Numbered from the stretch's first letter, positions 1-13,172 are shown. The stretch: DNA of 64,000 nucleotides from Anadara kagoshimensis (GCA_021292105.1 CM037865.1:69678356-69742355), one strand, 5' to 3'. Program-made: numbers and translations. Notes: generated by a model not told the origin, from the letters alone.

Positions 1-148
1 CAAATTTCATTAAAATAAGCCAAGTCTTTTCAACCAGACTATAGTGTTTTGATAACATGGTCAGTGTAAAGATGATATATGTATTTTGGGTTTATAGACC
101 TTAAGAACAAAATTGTTTGTGACTTTTGTTCTGTATATCAGAAGAGAA

Positions 149-352
149 GGCCTTGGTGGTAGAGTGGTCTAAAGCACATACTTAGGGACCACAGTGGTTT
201 TCACCTCCTAGGTTTGAAACCCAATCAGGGCACATCTTATGTTGAAGGTCAGTGATTTTCTCCAGGCACTCTGGTTTCCTCCTCTATTCCTGAAATGACC
301 TTGATATAAGTGAAAGAATCTTGACTGGGACTTTTAAAAACCATTACTTCTT
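149..352 (+). mobile_element. SINE, type A (tRNA-derived)
   Basis: The tRNA-like head has an A box (TGGTAGAGTGGTCTAAAGC) and a B box (GGTTTGAAACCC). The body has TTTCTCCAGGCACTCTGGTT and the tail GATATAAGTGAAAGAATCTT, then GACTGGGAC. It is near full length and is the best plus-strand example of type A here. Confidence 0.8.
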
Positions 353-2974
353 ATGTGTACCAGTTTTGCTATTCTTATCTCAATGTTTTATCCAGCATTC
401 ACACAGTTACTCTTCTACATCAACTTCGTGTTTCCTGGTCAATTCTACACAGCTCAGTAGTAATACTAAAAAGAGTGTTTGCTGGGTAAACAGGAATCTG
501 TTTAATAAAAGCAATAAAATATCAAGAAGAAGTTAAAATTGTAAATATTAAGCTGGAACCGGAATTTCTGAGATTATCTTTATGGCTTTAAACAAAACAA
601 ATCACAGTTTAAAACTGTGTGCCATAGTGATTATGAATCATTGAAGACAATTAATTTTGCTGTTTTTCTATCCTGATGATGTAAGAGAGATTAAATTTCA
701 AGTCAGAAGCTTATTGTTTTATTGTCTCCAGCTGTTGAAGGATTGTAACAGTGTATGATAAATTGAAAATGACAAAACTTTGTGGTTTTTATACCATCAC
801 TAACTACAACAGCTGGTGTTATGTATTTTTGGCTTGTAGTTAATAGTTCATGCTCCTGATTTAAATGAATCATAACTCTAAATTGAATAAACATCGCCAA
901 CGGAAGAAAAAAAAAAAAGAAACGTTGATGTTACATACTGTTATGTTAAACCAGTTGTCCTCTTAAAATATCTCTTAAAATAGTAAATTAACAAAATGGC
1001 CAGCAAAATTAAAAGATTTGCAATTGTCTGTAAAAAATGTGGCAACATTATGATGCATAAGTGTAATAATAGCTAGAATCTGATTTTATCCCTTTAGTTA
1101 TTGCTGCATTTTCCTTTTCCTGGCTCATTTGACAGTACTACCAAATTTCAGAGGTAGCTGGTGAGCAGCTAATTCAGGAGGTTAAACTTGGTGGTTTCAA
1201 TTCAAGTTAAATTAAGATTGTTATAATGTGGCCAACCAACTTGCTTAATAGGTGGTCAGACAATTAGCTCAGTTGGTCAAGTGTCCCACTAGTATTTGGG
1301 AGGTTTGGCCCCATTGCCTATTATGCAATATTATAAATCTTTTTTTAACAAACATGGCAAATATTTATCTTTGGTCCTTTAAATATGTCTGATACAGGTA
1401 GGTAAACGAGATAATTACAGGTGTATTATCAGGTATGTAGGTCAATAAAGGTCATCAACTGGTTTATACCTGTACATGGGGATTAAATCTGTTGAACTAT
1501 TTACAGGATTAGAGTACACCCTGGTCTGATGTACATAACCGGCTTATCTATGTTATATCTATCTTATTACCTACTTACAACATACATCTTGTCTATAAGG
1601 GGGTGTGTTACATGGTGTGTTACCTGGTAAAAACTTACCACAGGTACCAGGGTCACCCTGTTCATACTAGTGTTTTATTAACAATGCTATGATAAATTCT
1701 GTGGTGGCCTGGGCTAAAAGGTGTCCGGAAAGATGGAGATCCCATGTTTGTGTCCCCGTCTGGATGCTGCAGTTTTCCCTACAATTTGCTGTTGCAATTC
1801 TATATAGTTTACATTACCTCTGATTGTGAATCTAAAACTTGTTTAGCCTTCCTGATCTAGGATCTACAGATTTAAAATTATTAGTAACCAAATTTCTAGA
1901 ATTTGAAGTTTAGTTTATATTAAAGTATTTCTTCACAAAATTGTTGAAATAGCTTAGGTTTTGAAAAGAATTCTCAGAAATTAGTAGTCACTGGTGATTT
2001 TGGCTACCAGAAACAGAACATAGCTTCTGTTTTGTTTAATTTTTCAGCTTTAATATTGCCACATAACTTGCATGGTATTTGCTTTATTTAATTTAATCCA
2101 TTTCCATAAAACTAGGATAAAATACCTTAAATGAACAAGTTTCTTCACTATTTTTTTCAAGTTTTGACTAAAAAATGTACCGTAAATATATCTACCGGTA
2201 AATAAAATATTTCTGGTAACATTTCTGTTTTAATATTTTTAGATGACATAATTTTTAACATTCCTGTTAAAATGATTTTTTATAACAATGCAATGGGTGT
2301 GGGCTACAAAAGGAACTCTTTTCTCCAAATGCATTGGTTTGATATGATAAATGACTTATGTCAGACTTGACTATTTTCCTGGAAGATGGCAAATTGATAA
2401 TCAGTATTCATGACAATTGATAACCCCAGATTTTTTGTGTAAATATTATCAATGTGACATTCAGCAGGATCATCCCGATGGAAACTCCTTAGTTTTATTT
2501 TTCCAGGTAAGTTATCGGTTGTTTATACGGTAATCAATGCCCTTCTTGTATGATAATGCTTGTCATGGTGTTATTTGTTGTGTGATATGATTATGCAAAT
2601 AAAGATCTGCACAAAGTGCATTTTAAACCATACAGTGTTTATTCCATCCCACAATTTCCCTTAAAAAAACAGTAGTAGTGACATAGCTGACCTAATTATA
2701 TTAATATTTGTTTAAGTATTCTGGTGACACAAAATGTGAAATTAAAAACAATATTTAGATCTCCTGTAGTAAGAGTTATGGTTCTTGATACCATAGTTGA
2801 CTATGCATTTGATGAAATCTAAATATACATTGATGAATTTATTTATGTTATATATAAATTTATAATGGACAGTTTAGACAGCCTATTTGAGTGTCCATTT
2901 TAAATTATGATATGTTATGTATTATGGAACTGTTGAATACCTCCAATTATCCACCACTTACAGCATTAACTCAC
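353..2974. other. No recognisable gene
   Basis: AT-rich sequence. Apart from the tRNA-like fragment at 1258-1320 and an isolated exon-like piece at 2465-2506 (QDHPDGNSLVLFFQ before CAG|GTAAGT), nothing is seen. Confidence 0.6.
1258..1320 (+). mobile_element. tRNA-like head fragment
   Basis: CAATTAGCTCAGTTGGTCAA, then TTTGGGAGGTTTGGCCCC resembles the tRNA-derived head of SINE type B without its body. Confidence 0.45.
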
Positions 2975-3330
2975 CCAGTACCTAAGGGACATTGGTACAG
3001 TAGTGCTCACTGCATATAAAAGAAGTCAGAGTTCAAACCCTGTCCTGGTGTGACCAAGACTTGAAAATAGCTAATGACTGTTCTTTTGCCAAACAATTTG
3101 CATTTAAAAGTGAAAGTCCCAAGGTTCTTTTGAAGAGATCTTAAAAACCAATGCCCAATGTCATAGAAGGATTGCTATGCTAAAGACCACGCCCTGCACA
3201 TTGCCCTGAGCATACTGCAAAGGTAAAATTTCTGCCACTTCACCTATATTTGATAGCATGTCCATATAAGTGGTATATTCTTGACTGAGATGTAAAACCC
3301 CATTCAATCAATCAATCAATCAATCCCTCT
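2975..3330 (+). mobile_element. SINE, type B, with AATC tail
   Basis: The head is diverged (GAGTTCAAACCCTGTCC is the B box). The body has GTTCTTTTGCCAAACAATTT and the type B core CACTTCACCTATA, then ATTCTTGACTGAGATGTAAA and five AATC units at 3303-3324. The 3' part resembles the type A tail. Confidence 0.78.
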
Positions 3331-4078
3331 ACACTGATAATTTATTAAACCAATGAAATGTATTCAATTAGACAGAGTAATGGCCCTTTGTTTTAAATAC
3401 AACTTATCTAACTCTGCACGTCTCTCTGGGATTTTATTAAATTTTCTCTTTTTCACATCCAAGATATGAGTACATGTACATGTATTTATGAAAACTTGAC
3501 TAAGATTATTGATTCTTTATTTTGTAAATTTTTCATTTGATATTGATAAAATTTAAGATCCTTTCTTAAGAAATTGAATTGAGGATTGGCCAACGCCTCT
3601 GAGACATATCTTAGTTACAGAGGTACGTGAGCACTACTAAAGTACCGAAGATAAATCAGAAAAGTAGTATCCTAGATTACCAATAACATTTATGTCTGTT
3701 TTTATGAATTTTATTATCAGTATTTGTTAAGTTTGATTTGTACTTAATTCCCGTTTTACCTCGCCCAGGTAGATATGACAGAGGTAACAAGTAAATATAG
3801 ATATCTATATATTCTGTAGGTGGAATGAAGATTGCCTGTCTTATCAGGGTCCATGTCGCTCATTTTGATAAGTTTTAATGAATTAAAATGTTTGATATTT
3901 TATTTGTACGTATTACTCTGATATTTTAAAAAGAAATTTTGTGTTTTATATTCAAATTTACACAAGTCTTTTTGTTGTTTCGAGCTTGTATGGAACTTCA
4001 AAATTTAGTAATTCAGTATTTTAGTATTTAGTGTCAATCTATAGATTTTTTTGTTTGTTTTTTATTGTTTTTGGTTTG

Positions 4079-4115
4079 TTTTTTTTTTTTTTTGGGGGGG
4101 GGGGGGGTGGGGGGG
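4079..4115. repeat. Homopolymer junction, T run then G14-T-G7
   Basis: A T run to 4093 is followed by fourteen G (4094-4107), a T, and seven G (4109-4115). The G tract could form a quadruplex and is a likely spot for sequencing length errors. Confidence 0.95.
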
Positions 4116-4219
4116 AGAGAAACAGGCAACAATAAAGATTTGTATGTTGTGTCTCAAAAATCTTCAATTTTAGAAAAACCAATATCCTAGTTGACTCATG
4201 GGTACCAATAAGCTAACTG

Positions 4220-4500
4220 AGGGTTGCAATATTATAACCCCTTCCTTAATACACAGAGTTGAGTGGATATTCTCCTGTCTGTCCATCCAATATTGTGGCC
4301 ACTCCACAACTTCCATTTCCATTGCTAGCTTTTTATCACATTTGGCACAATTGCCACACAAGATGATGATCATGGTGCATACCAAATTTGATGTGCAAGT
4401 CAAAGTTACAGGTCATAAGTTAAAATTTGACTCCTGTAGGCAATGTTGGTAAGGATAATGACCTTGAGTTTATGGTAATTTCTGTAAATGCTTGGAAAAA
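4220..4500. repeat. Probable dispersed repeat fragment
   Basis: CCCCTTCCTTAATACACAGA, CATTTGGCACAATTGCCACA and GGTGCATACCAAATTTGATG with a CAAGTCAAAGTTACAGGTCA segment resemble a non-coding repeat often seen in molluscs. Both strands stay open for ~80 codons with no protein resemblance. Confidence 0.35.
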
Positions 4501-5674
4501 AACTCAAGTATTTTATACAGCAAAAAAAATCTACCCTAAATCTGTAGGCAGGCTAATAGGACATGTACATACATACCACAATGTACTTGTATTGTGGTTT
4601 TATTTCACCAACACCCATTCCTTGTTCATATTAAAGGAATGATGCCTGCTCCCTCCCAACTTACTAATTCTCATTATGTGGTTTTATGTAATAAATAGAT
4701 AATTTTTGCAATGGTCAATTGGTCATTACAATGGAGAAGTTGTGTAAAAATTGTTCTATTAGTTTATAACATCACCATGGAAACACATAATACAATGACA
4801 TAATAAGGTTACCTGTGGTCAACTCATTTCCACCCCCACATATCAACTCCTACAAAAATGTGAAATATGAATTCATTTGAGATTGTATATTGTTTTATAG
4901 TGATGTAATATCCTGGTCTGGTGGAATTTTATCTGATACACACAGAATGTCTATATATAATGTAAAAAGTGTACAGAGGCTTGATTGTGGTTTGAAAATA
5001 GATAGAGAAAAATAATTATTATATAATTGCTGATTTCTCTATTTAAAGAAATATTATTAGTCTTGCCAAGAAAGAATGAAAGATCTGATGATAGTGAACA
5101 ACAAAGAATATTCAAAGCTCTGGTTCTTTTATGTCTTCTGCTGAATCAGCGCTAAAATAAAACTGGCTCTAAAATTTTCAAGTTTACACTTTCTTGTGTG
5201 TTTATTTCAATTGTTTTCTATATTTCAAGTGTTATGCTGCCATTTGTATTTTAACATTTACATAAAATTATACAATTTTTTTTTTTTAATTTTACTTATA
5301 ATTGTCCTATACCCATACACATTGTAGTGATATTACATAGAGGATGTACAGCTGCTGAATGTCAAGTAATTCTCCATTAAAGTCATCATATTTTAATATC
5401 TTCATGTTGATGTTGAATTAAAAATTATGTACTAGCCCTGGTGTGTCATGTTATAACAATTCTTACATCAGGTTTAAAGAACAGAGAACATGTATTCAGT
5501 GTCTATACATAACTCTTAATATATATTATCTAAGGACATTTCATTTTGGAAATTCAAGGTCACACTTTTTTTTTTTTGGAAATTTAAGGTTACACATTTT
5601 GCCTACAGCATCTTCACTTGGATTCATTTCAAATTCTATATAATAATTCATCATGGTATGGAGGGATTGGATTG

Positions 5675-5885
5675 GTTTTACACAAAGTGAAGATTCTTTC
5701 ACTTATCTTTCACTTACATTGAAGCAGTCAGTTCAAGGATGCAAGAGGCACTGTTTTTCCAAAGGAAATCAAAAACCCTATACAAGTGAACTGACAAAAT
5801 AGGACTGTCCAAGTGGCATTTGAACCAAGGCAGTGAAATGCACAGTGATTCATAAGTGCACGCTTTAGACCACTTAGCTACTGAT
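5675..5885 (-). mobile_element. SINE, type A, reverse orientation
   Basis: Read on the minus strand, the head complements TTTAGACCACTTAGC and CATTTGAACCAAGGCAG, and the tail complements AGTGAAGATTCTTTCACTTA. It is near full length with moderate divergence. Confidence 0.7.
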
Positions 5886-8296
5886 TTTCAAGTTTGAGGT
5901 TATTTTGCAATAGCACTTCTGTCAGTCTGTCGGTACGACCTCCAATGTTTTGTAATCAGATATTTTACATTGGTGGCACTGTACACTACATTTTTAAAAC
6001 CCATTTTTTACAACTTTGTCACATTTCATCTTAAAGTCATATTTTGCTGTTTTTTATGTTTTTTATCATGAGTTATGACACAATTGTCAGCAAGGTTAAT
6101 GTAATGGAAATTGTCAAATTATGTTAATATGTGTATCTGATATACATGTGTTTAACACTCTGTATAAGATCTTGTTACCTGTCCAGGTGAGTGTACCTTG
6201 TTTGTGTGTAAGATGCAGCTTTTTCTGGGTTAGAATTAATGTTCACCTGTGTAATAAGGTGTGCTTGCTTGTAGGAAATAAATTTTTCTTGCTCTGAATT
6301 CTAATGATTTATTTTATACATTAAGAATATTTAGTATTTTTCTTGTTATTAGACATAAAACAATATATTTGCTATGCAGTCTTTTATTTAGCAAATTTAT
6401 CATTGTTTTATTGGTCGTGGCTATTTAATTTTATTATCCTTCCCATAGATGAAAAGGGACATAACTCTTGCCAGAAGGGATATGTTGATGTGTTAATTGT
6501 TTATAACAGTCAGCATTAATTTACATATTTACAGCCTAATTTACAGTCCCTCCAAATCAGGAGATTTGACAAAGGGACATAACTCTCTGTAAAGTGGTAT
6601 TAAGATATTTTCACCATCTGTTGCAACACATCTTTCTCCTGTGCTAAAAGTGAAATGATCTGACAGTTTCATTGAGCAGGAGCTAATCTTTAATTTCATA
6701 ACATTTACTATAATATTTATAGACCTGCTATTTTTATTTGATAATGCAGAGAGAGCATTGTAAAAGCTTGGTCCTTCTATACAGGGCCTTTACTCTAAGC
6801 TCTCATTTCTAGACCTACATCTTCATTTCTTAATGGTAAAGCATGGTCTAAAGTGCATGCTTATTGATCACAGTTCCTCTTGCTGCCTAGATTCTAATCA
6901 CACTTGTGACAGATTCTGATGTGAAAAAGTTTGTCAGTTCACTTGCCAGTTCTTTGGTTTTCACAGGGCATTAAATAAAAGGGATGATACAAACTAAGTT
7001 GGTCCACTTAATTTTCCTCAACCATTCAACCACTTCATTACTCCACTGCACTCTTATGTTAAGTTTTGTGGCAAAAGGTATCAAATATTGGGTTATACTA
7101 TGTACTCCAGATTGGTCAGCAACCTGTTCAGAAGTAGGTCAAAAATATCCGAACTACAGAAATGATAGAAAATAAAATGATAGCATTTTATAATGCATAT
7201 GAAGTGTATTTAATACATTTATTATTCAATGCTGTAAGTGTAATTTTACCTGTTTTGCAGGTATGATTTATTAGACAAATGTCTGTTGTTATTTTTAGAT
7301 TTTATCCTGAAGTACCTGAAGTTTAATGAATTAATTATCCCCGACTTCACTCATTATTTATTCCATATTTATCAGATAATTTTATTTTCAGGTCCCTAAT
7401 AGATACAGATAAAGATATACAGCTGGGGGATATACTCACAGACCACAAAATTACCCAGAGTCACCTGGTAAAGTTAGACATCTTGTGTTTACAGTTCATT
7501 ATGAAAATGAAACAAAAATCTGCAATTAAATGGTGAATAACAGATCAGAAATGATAAATGTGATGTGACATACTTATATAATGTTTTTGAAAATTTTTGC
7601 AGAAAGTTTTACATGAACAGACAAAAAGTTCTTTAAAATGGCAAATATTTAAATTTAAGCAAAACAGTTTCTGTTTGACATCATGATTTGTTGTTGCAAT
7701 TACTTAGCTGTTTTTGTTTATTACTGTGATGTTAGAAATTATGATTTTTCAGAATAAAATAATTACAGATCAATACACTGTAGTTATATGTTTTGAACGT
7801 AGCTGAGTATATACTAGACCTGAGAGAGAGAGAGAGAACATTTATCCACTCCAGGGCACCTGTAATATGAATGGTTAAGCTATAAATTTTAAATTTTAAA
7901 GTTTTTTGTAAAAAAAAGTTTGATTGGCCATAACCAACTCATCTTAAAGTCCAAAAAAGCTAATCATCTTTGGTTTTATTGGAGTGGATCATCTTTTTTG
8001 TCACTGTGGCATTTATATGGCCAGACTGAACATATAAACGTATAAATGATTTACATAAGAACAATCAACATAGATGCTAAATTTCAAACTATGATTGTTA
8101 AATGATTTTTGCAAGTCACCTTTGCGGCATGAAATCCTGTAATTTCTGGGTGAATTAGGAAATAACAAGTTTTAATACTACTTTCATTACAGTAGTTTAT
8201 ATACACAATCCTCTTTACATTGTTATCCTGTGATGTAATATGCAGAGTCATGTATCCTGTTCAACAATGTGTTTTTGTCAGTTTCATATGTAAAGA
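5886..8296. other. No named gene; two copies of AAAGGGACATAACTC and an exon-like piece
   Basis: AAAGGGACATAACTC occurs at 6453 and 6571, a phrase typical of mollusc repeats. At 7392-7470 an acceptor TTTTCAG precedes an open run SLIDTDKDIQLGDILTDHKI, reaching a possible donor CACCTG|GTAAAG. No family is recognised. Confidence 0.5.
6833..6975 (+). mobile_element. SINE, type A, 3'-truncated
   Basis: GCATGGTCTAAAGTGCATGC and the body GTTTGTCAGTTCACTTGCC follow type A, but the copy stops before the GATATAAGTG tail. Confidence 0.55.
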
Positions 8297-8638
8297 ATTG
8301 AGTTGAGAAATGGGTTTTTACACCCCATCAAGAATATTTCATTTACATCGAGATGTTGCCAGCTATCGGCGAAGGTGCAGAAATTTTGCCTGTGCGTTGC
8401 ACTGTTGGCATTATACAACAGGGTTCTTTGTCTTGCCAAGCCTACTGTGACACAGGACTTTGTTTATTTTAAGCTTCTATCCAAAAGAACATGACTTTCA
8501 TTTCGTAATGCCAATTGCTTGGTGAAAAAACAATAAGTACCCACTTTCAAGTCTTTGGTCAGACCCTGTCAAGGTTCGAACCCATGAACTCCCACTTACG
8601 GAGCGAGCACTCCACCAATTGAACTACCACAGTGGTCA
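8297..8638 (-). mobile_element. SINE, type B, full length, reverse orientation
   Basis: It is the minus-strand counterpart of the copy at 49012: the complement of CACTGTGGTAGTTCAATTGG at the right end, a B box complement GGTTCGAACCCATGAA, and the core complement ATCGGCGAAGGTGCAG with TATACAACAGGG. It abuts a type A copy directly. Confidence 0.85.
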
Positions 8639-8649
8639 CAAGTTATAAA

Positions 8650-8858
8650 GTCTAGATTCTTTCACTAATTACATCAAGGCAGTCCATTCTGGGATGGTGG
8701 AGGAAACCAGAATACTCAGAGAAAACCACCTCGATTTGCTGAGTGAAACGACAAACTTTCTCACACTATGATCTGCCGTGTGGCATTTGAACCTAGGCAG
8801 TGAGAGGCACTATATTGATACATAAGCTGGCACTGAATACCACTTGGCTACTGATACC
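8650..8858 (-). mobile_element. SINE, type A, reverse orientation
   Basis: GATTCTTTCACTAATTACAT, GGAGGAAACCAGAATACTC and CTCACACTATGATCTGCC, then CATTTGAACCTAGGCAGTG, are complements of the type A tail, body and B box. It lies head to tail with the type B copy at 8297. Confidence 0.8.
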
Positions 8859-9860
8859 CTTGTAGTGTAAGCCAAAATCAAGTTCCTGATCTGTTTTAGG
8901 TTAAATATGCCCGTTGTTGTCTTAATACAAACCCATGCAGATTAGTGCAAATGACAAGTACCCTAAGCATGTATATGCAAGATAAATAACAAATGTCCTG
9001 TGATTGTGTTGTTAATGCTATTGACAGAGGCAGTAGTAACAGTAAAAGAAGGTCTAAAGCGTAGGAAACTGAACTGATTGCAACAGCTAGTATCCTCAAT
9101 CTATTATCTGAAAGTTTGTAAGTGAGGACAACTAGATTTAATTTGCTAACACCAGGAAGTTTTTATAATTTTTCTTCAAGAGAAACTATCTGCATTCGGA
9201 AGTTATTTTAGGCAAACAAATCTGGCTTCAAGCATTTTGAGTTTGACTACAGTATAAAACATTACATGTGAATTATAAACTACTTTTCAGATATCTCTAT
9301 AATGACACCTTATATAAACAAATTTTAAGTGGTATAATTAATTTTTCCCATGTAGTTACATGTATAAATATCATATAAATTATGAGATCATCATTGTATG
9401 GGAAGTTTCATTCTAAGTTAGTATTTCCTGCTCATAGCAGATATAAATATAAAATCATAAAACACCAGAAAACTTTTGACAATGTCTCATGCTCGTATTT
9501 AAACATAAAATCCTTAAACGCCAGAAATATATGTGACGATGTTCCGCACTCGTAAAATACATCGTCGTTAATTAATTAGTTAATGATTTAATAACCATCA
9601 GAATCGCTATATTCTTTCGACCATGTTTGTTCTCTACTAATTAAAGAAATATATATGTCTTCCTTCTTCCTATTTGTCATAGTTAAATCAGGAATATTTA
9701 ACATAGTACTAGTATGTAGATAATAACTACCATTTTCCATTTTAATCGCATTACTTTTTTTTAAATAAATATTAATTTTCATTTAGTTTAATTTTTTTTA
9801 TTAAAATCTCAATTAGAATTACTGGTAGTAGGAAGAGCTAATTTCTGATATTACATTTTT

Positions 9861-11280
9861 AGCTCACCTGGCAAAGCCATGTGAGCTTATGGCATGATAA
9901 AGCGTCCGTCAGTCCGTATGTCCGTCCGTCCGTAAACTTTAATCTTCTCCTCTGAAATTACTGGGCCAATTTGAACCAAATTTGGTGTGGAAGGTCCTTG
10001 GGTGGTAATGAGTAAAAATTGTGTTCGGTGTTGCCGCCCCTTATCCAAGATGGCTGCTGTTACTATAAATAGCAAAAACACATAATTTGTTGTTTGAGAT
10101 TTATTTGTGGGCCGATTTAGTTCAAATTTGAAATATAGAAAGTAGATGTCTGGCCATTTAACATATAAAACGGGTTTTTCCGTAAAAATTGTCGTTCCTA
10201 CGATATTAGCAGAATATGCAAATTAGGTGTATTTTTAGCATGATTCTTTGAAAAAATTTGAACCAAATTTGTTGTGGAAGGCCCTTGGGTGGTAATGAGT
10301 AAAATTTTGTTCGGTTTAGCCGCCCCATATCCAAGATGGCTGCTGTTACTATAAATAGCAAAAACACATAATTTGTTGTTTCAGATTTATTTTTTGGCCG
10401 ATTTCGTTCAAATTTGAAATATAGAAAGTAGATTTCTGGCCATTTAACATATAAAATGGGTTTTTCCATAAAAATTTTCGTTGCTACGATATTAGCAGAA
10501 TATGCAAATTAGGTGTATTTTTAGCATGATTCTTTGAAAATCTTCTTCTCTGAAACTGCTGGGCCAATTTGAACCAAATTTGTTGTGGAAGGTCCTTGGG
10601 TGGTAATGAGTAAAAATTTGTTCGGTTTTGTTGCCCCATATCCAAGATGGCTGCTGTTACTATAAATAGCAAAAACACATAATTTGTTGTTTCAGATTTA
10701 TTTGTGAGCCGATTTCGTTCAAATTTGAAATATAGAAAGTAGATGTCTGGCCATTTAACATATAAAACGGGTTTTTCCGCAAATTTTTTCGTTGCTACGA
10801 TATAAGCGGAATATGCAAATTAGGTGTATTTTTTAGCATGATTCTTTGAAAATCTTCTCCTCTGAAACTGCTGGGCCAATTTCAACCAAATTTTATGTGG
10901 AATGTCCTTGAGTGGTAAGGAGTAAAATTTTTGTTTGGTGTTGCCGTTCCATTTCCAAGATGGTTGCCATTACTATAAATAGCCAAAGCGCATAATATTC
11001 CATTTCAGATTTATTTTATTTTATTGACTGATTTCGTTCAAATTTGAAACATAGAAAGTAAAAGTTTGGTCATCAACTAGGTTTATGGTTTAAATGAGAT
11101 GGTATGTTTTCAGCTCACCCGGCCAAAGGCCAACTGAGGTTGTTGTGTTGCGGTGTGTTTCTTCGTGCCTCTGTAAACATTACTTAAATGACTTCTCTGA
11201 AATCAGTAAGTCAATTTCAACTATCACAGAAGTCCAATAGATCCAGGTGAGCGTTACAGGCCCTTTTGGGCCTCTTGTTA
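9861..11280 (+). mobile_element. Composite dispersed repeat with ~311-bp internal units
   Basis: It starts AGCTCACCTGGCAAAGCC at 9861 and ends with CCAGGTGAGC (11243-11252), then GGCCCTTTTGGGCCTCTTG. The AGCTCACCTGG/CCAGGTGAGC ends are inverted copies. Inside are about 3.5 direct units with period ~311 (landmarks near 9973, 10260, 10571, 10883), each with CCAAATTTGTTGTGGAAGG, CCAAGATGGCTGCTG and ATATGCAAATTAGGTG. The second unit lacks ~24 bases. A related head recurs at 11112 (AGCTCACCCGG), so a second element may be joined. It has no transposase; this type of repeat is common in molluscs. Confidence 0.8.
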
Positions 11281-12930
11281 TTTTTTTGTTTACAACACTA
11301 TTGGTCAGTTTTATGTATCTGATACTAATTGTTTTTATTTTAATCACATTTTAAAATTTTTAAACTTTGTAACTTTTAAAAATATTAATTTTCATTTAAT
11401 TTTAAATTTAGATTAAAATCTCAATTTAAATTACAAGGAAGAGATACCTTCTGAAATGATATATTTTGTTTACAACACTATTTTATCTTTAGGCCCACAC
11501 ACAGTTTGTTTGAAGTTTTCCTGCTCACATTCATCTTTCCTTCCTTCCCTCTTTGCTAATTATTTTTTGTCATTTTTCTATTTTAAATTTAGCTCGCCTG
11601 TACAGAGTACAAAAGCACCCTGTGTTAAATTTATGTGGAGACCTCCATAACATGATGCAACTATACTGACAAGCAGATACCTCTATAACATGATGCACTC
11701 ATGCAGGCAAGCTGACATTTGCCATCCTCTGGGGTTTTCATCTCTCTCACAAACCAAAGTGCAAAAAACCTATGATGTATGCCTGTCGTGAGCTTCTACA
11801 TCCTATTTAGAGTTGAATATCCGACTAATGGTGATGTTAAAGTTATAGAATAGATGAAGATATTAGCATTGTCATGCTATGCCATTAATCTAATTGGAGC
11901 CTGTATGCTCACCTGGCTGAAAAAACTATTTGTATAGCATTAGCTATCATCAAATATCTTGAAGCTTAAATTTGCTGGTTATATCTCAGTATAAGTGACA
12001 TATTTATAAAAACACATTTATTTGTTAAAACAATAAATAAGACAGCAGTAAGTAAACAAGCAAATATAAATAATAAGTAAAAACTCAAAAACAGAATGAA
12101 AGATGACATAATTTTTTTTATAAACTTCATTTGCATGGTTTGAATGTGAATGTGTGTTAATATTCCATCACATATGAGTTCACCTGACCAAAACACCATG
12201 TGAGCTTATGGCATGGTGCAGCATATTTACTTGGCAGATTTCAATGAAAGTTGTTTAGAATCATAACTGGGTTGCTGCAATTTAAGTTTGAGTCACAGTG
12301 GTTTAAATACAGTCAATAATGATGGCCACTTTTACAGGTTCCCTTGGGTGGCCTGTATAGACAGGTTTAATTGTATCTATAAAGATTTTAAAACTGATGT
12401 TTTGTTGGAAATATTTTTCTTAGAATTCAAACCAAAAAGACATGCTTATGACTATAAGAACATTTATATAAAAATCTGAATAAAAAACAAAAAATATAAT
12501 TTTTATTAGGTTGCTATTTTGGTGAAGACGGTTCACTAAGGTCAAACTAGTATTTGTTATTTCTGAGTTTCATACAAATTAAAAACTAATATTGTAGTAA
12601 AAACTTATTAACATATAACATACCTTACTGTAATAATTGCAAAAAATCAGTGAATTCCACACATATTTCTTATATAAATTATATATATTAAATATATAAG
12701 TTGACATTTTAAATTAAAAAGTGAATATAAGAATATAAGTTAATTGACATATTGACACGTGATATATTGAAAATAATTCTATTTCCTTAATAAGAATCAT
12801 GTCTTCCTTATTAGTTAAAAAATTAATTTTATCACAAAATTGAGTTTTCTAAATCAAAACTATTTAGTTTTATTTTCTTTAATTTGGATTTTATATAACA
12901 TTAACATGTTGAAATTGATAAATATTGAAG
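11281..12930. other. No gene seen; AT-rich
   Basis: The stretch holds only the repeat-head fragment at 12178 and simple A/T-rich sequence. Confidence 0.6.
12178..12300 (+). mobile_element. Fragment of the AGCTCACCTGG repeat head
   Basis: GTTCACCTGACCAAAACACC, then ATGTGAGCTTATGGCATG and a TTTCAATGAAAG stretch copy the first ~80 bases of the element at 9861. Nothing of its internal units follows. Confidence 0.55.
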
Positions 12931-13172
12931 AGTTTTAGGGGCAGAGTGGTCTAAAGCTCGCACTTATCGATCACAGCCTGTCTCACCACAAAGGTAGGTT
13001 CGATTTCCACTCGGGACAGATCCTAGTGCGAGAAAATTTGTCAGTTTGCTTGACAAAGATTGTCAGTTTTCTCTTGGCAATCAGGATTCCTCCACCATAC
13101 CTGAACTGACCACCTCAGGATAAGTGAAAAAAATTTGACTGGGGGTAAAACACCATTAAAAATATTTTAAAA
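12931..13172 (+). mobile_element. SINE, type A, near full length
   Basis: The A box is GGCAGAGTGGTCTAAAGC and the B box region GGTTCGATTTCCACTCGGG. The body has GACAGATCCTAGTGCGAGA and the tail CTCAGGATAAGTGAAAAAAA, then TGACTGGGGGTAAAACACC. Confidence 0.82.

Noticed and set aside
5040-5160. Terminal exon ending in CTGAATCAGCGCTAA with AATAAA at 5154
   Set aside because: The open run is only ~43 codons, the acceptor is weak, and no upstream exon or family supports it.
8896-9099. Minus-strand ORF with a leucine-rich, signal-peptide-like start
   Set aside because: The leucine run comes from a short simple sequence. No cleavage-site context, splice partner or homologue is visible.
9887-10678. 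Minus-strand open runs MFLLFIVTAAILDMG
   Set aside because: They repeat with the 311-bp units of the dispersed element and come from non-coding repeat sequence.
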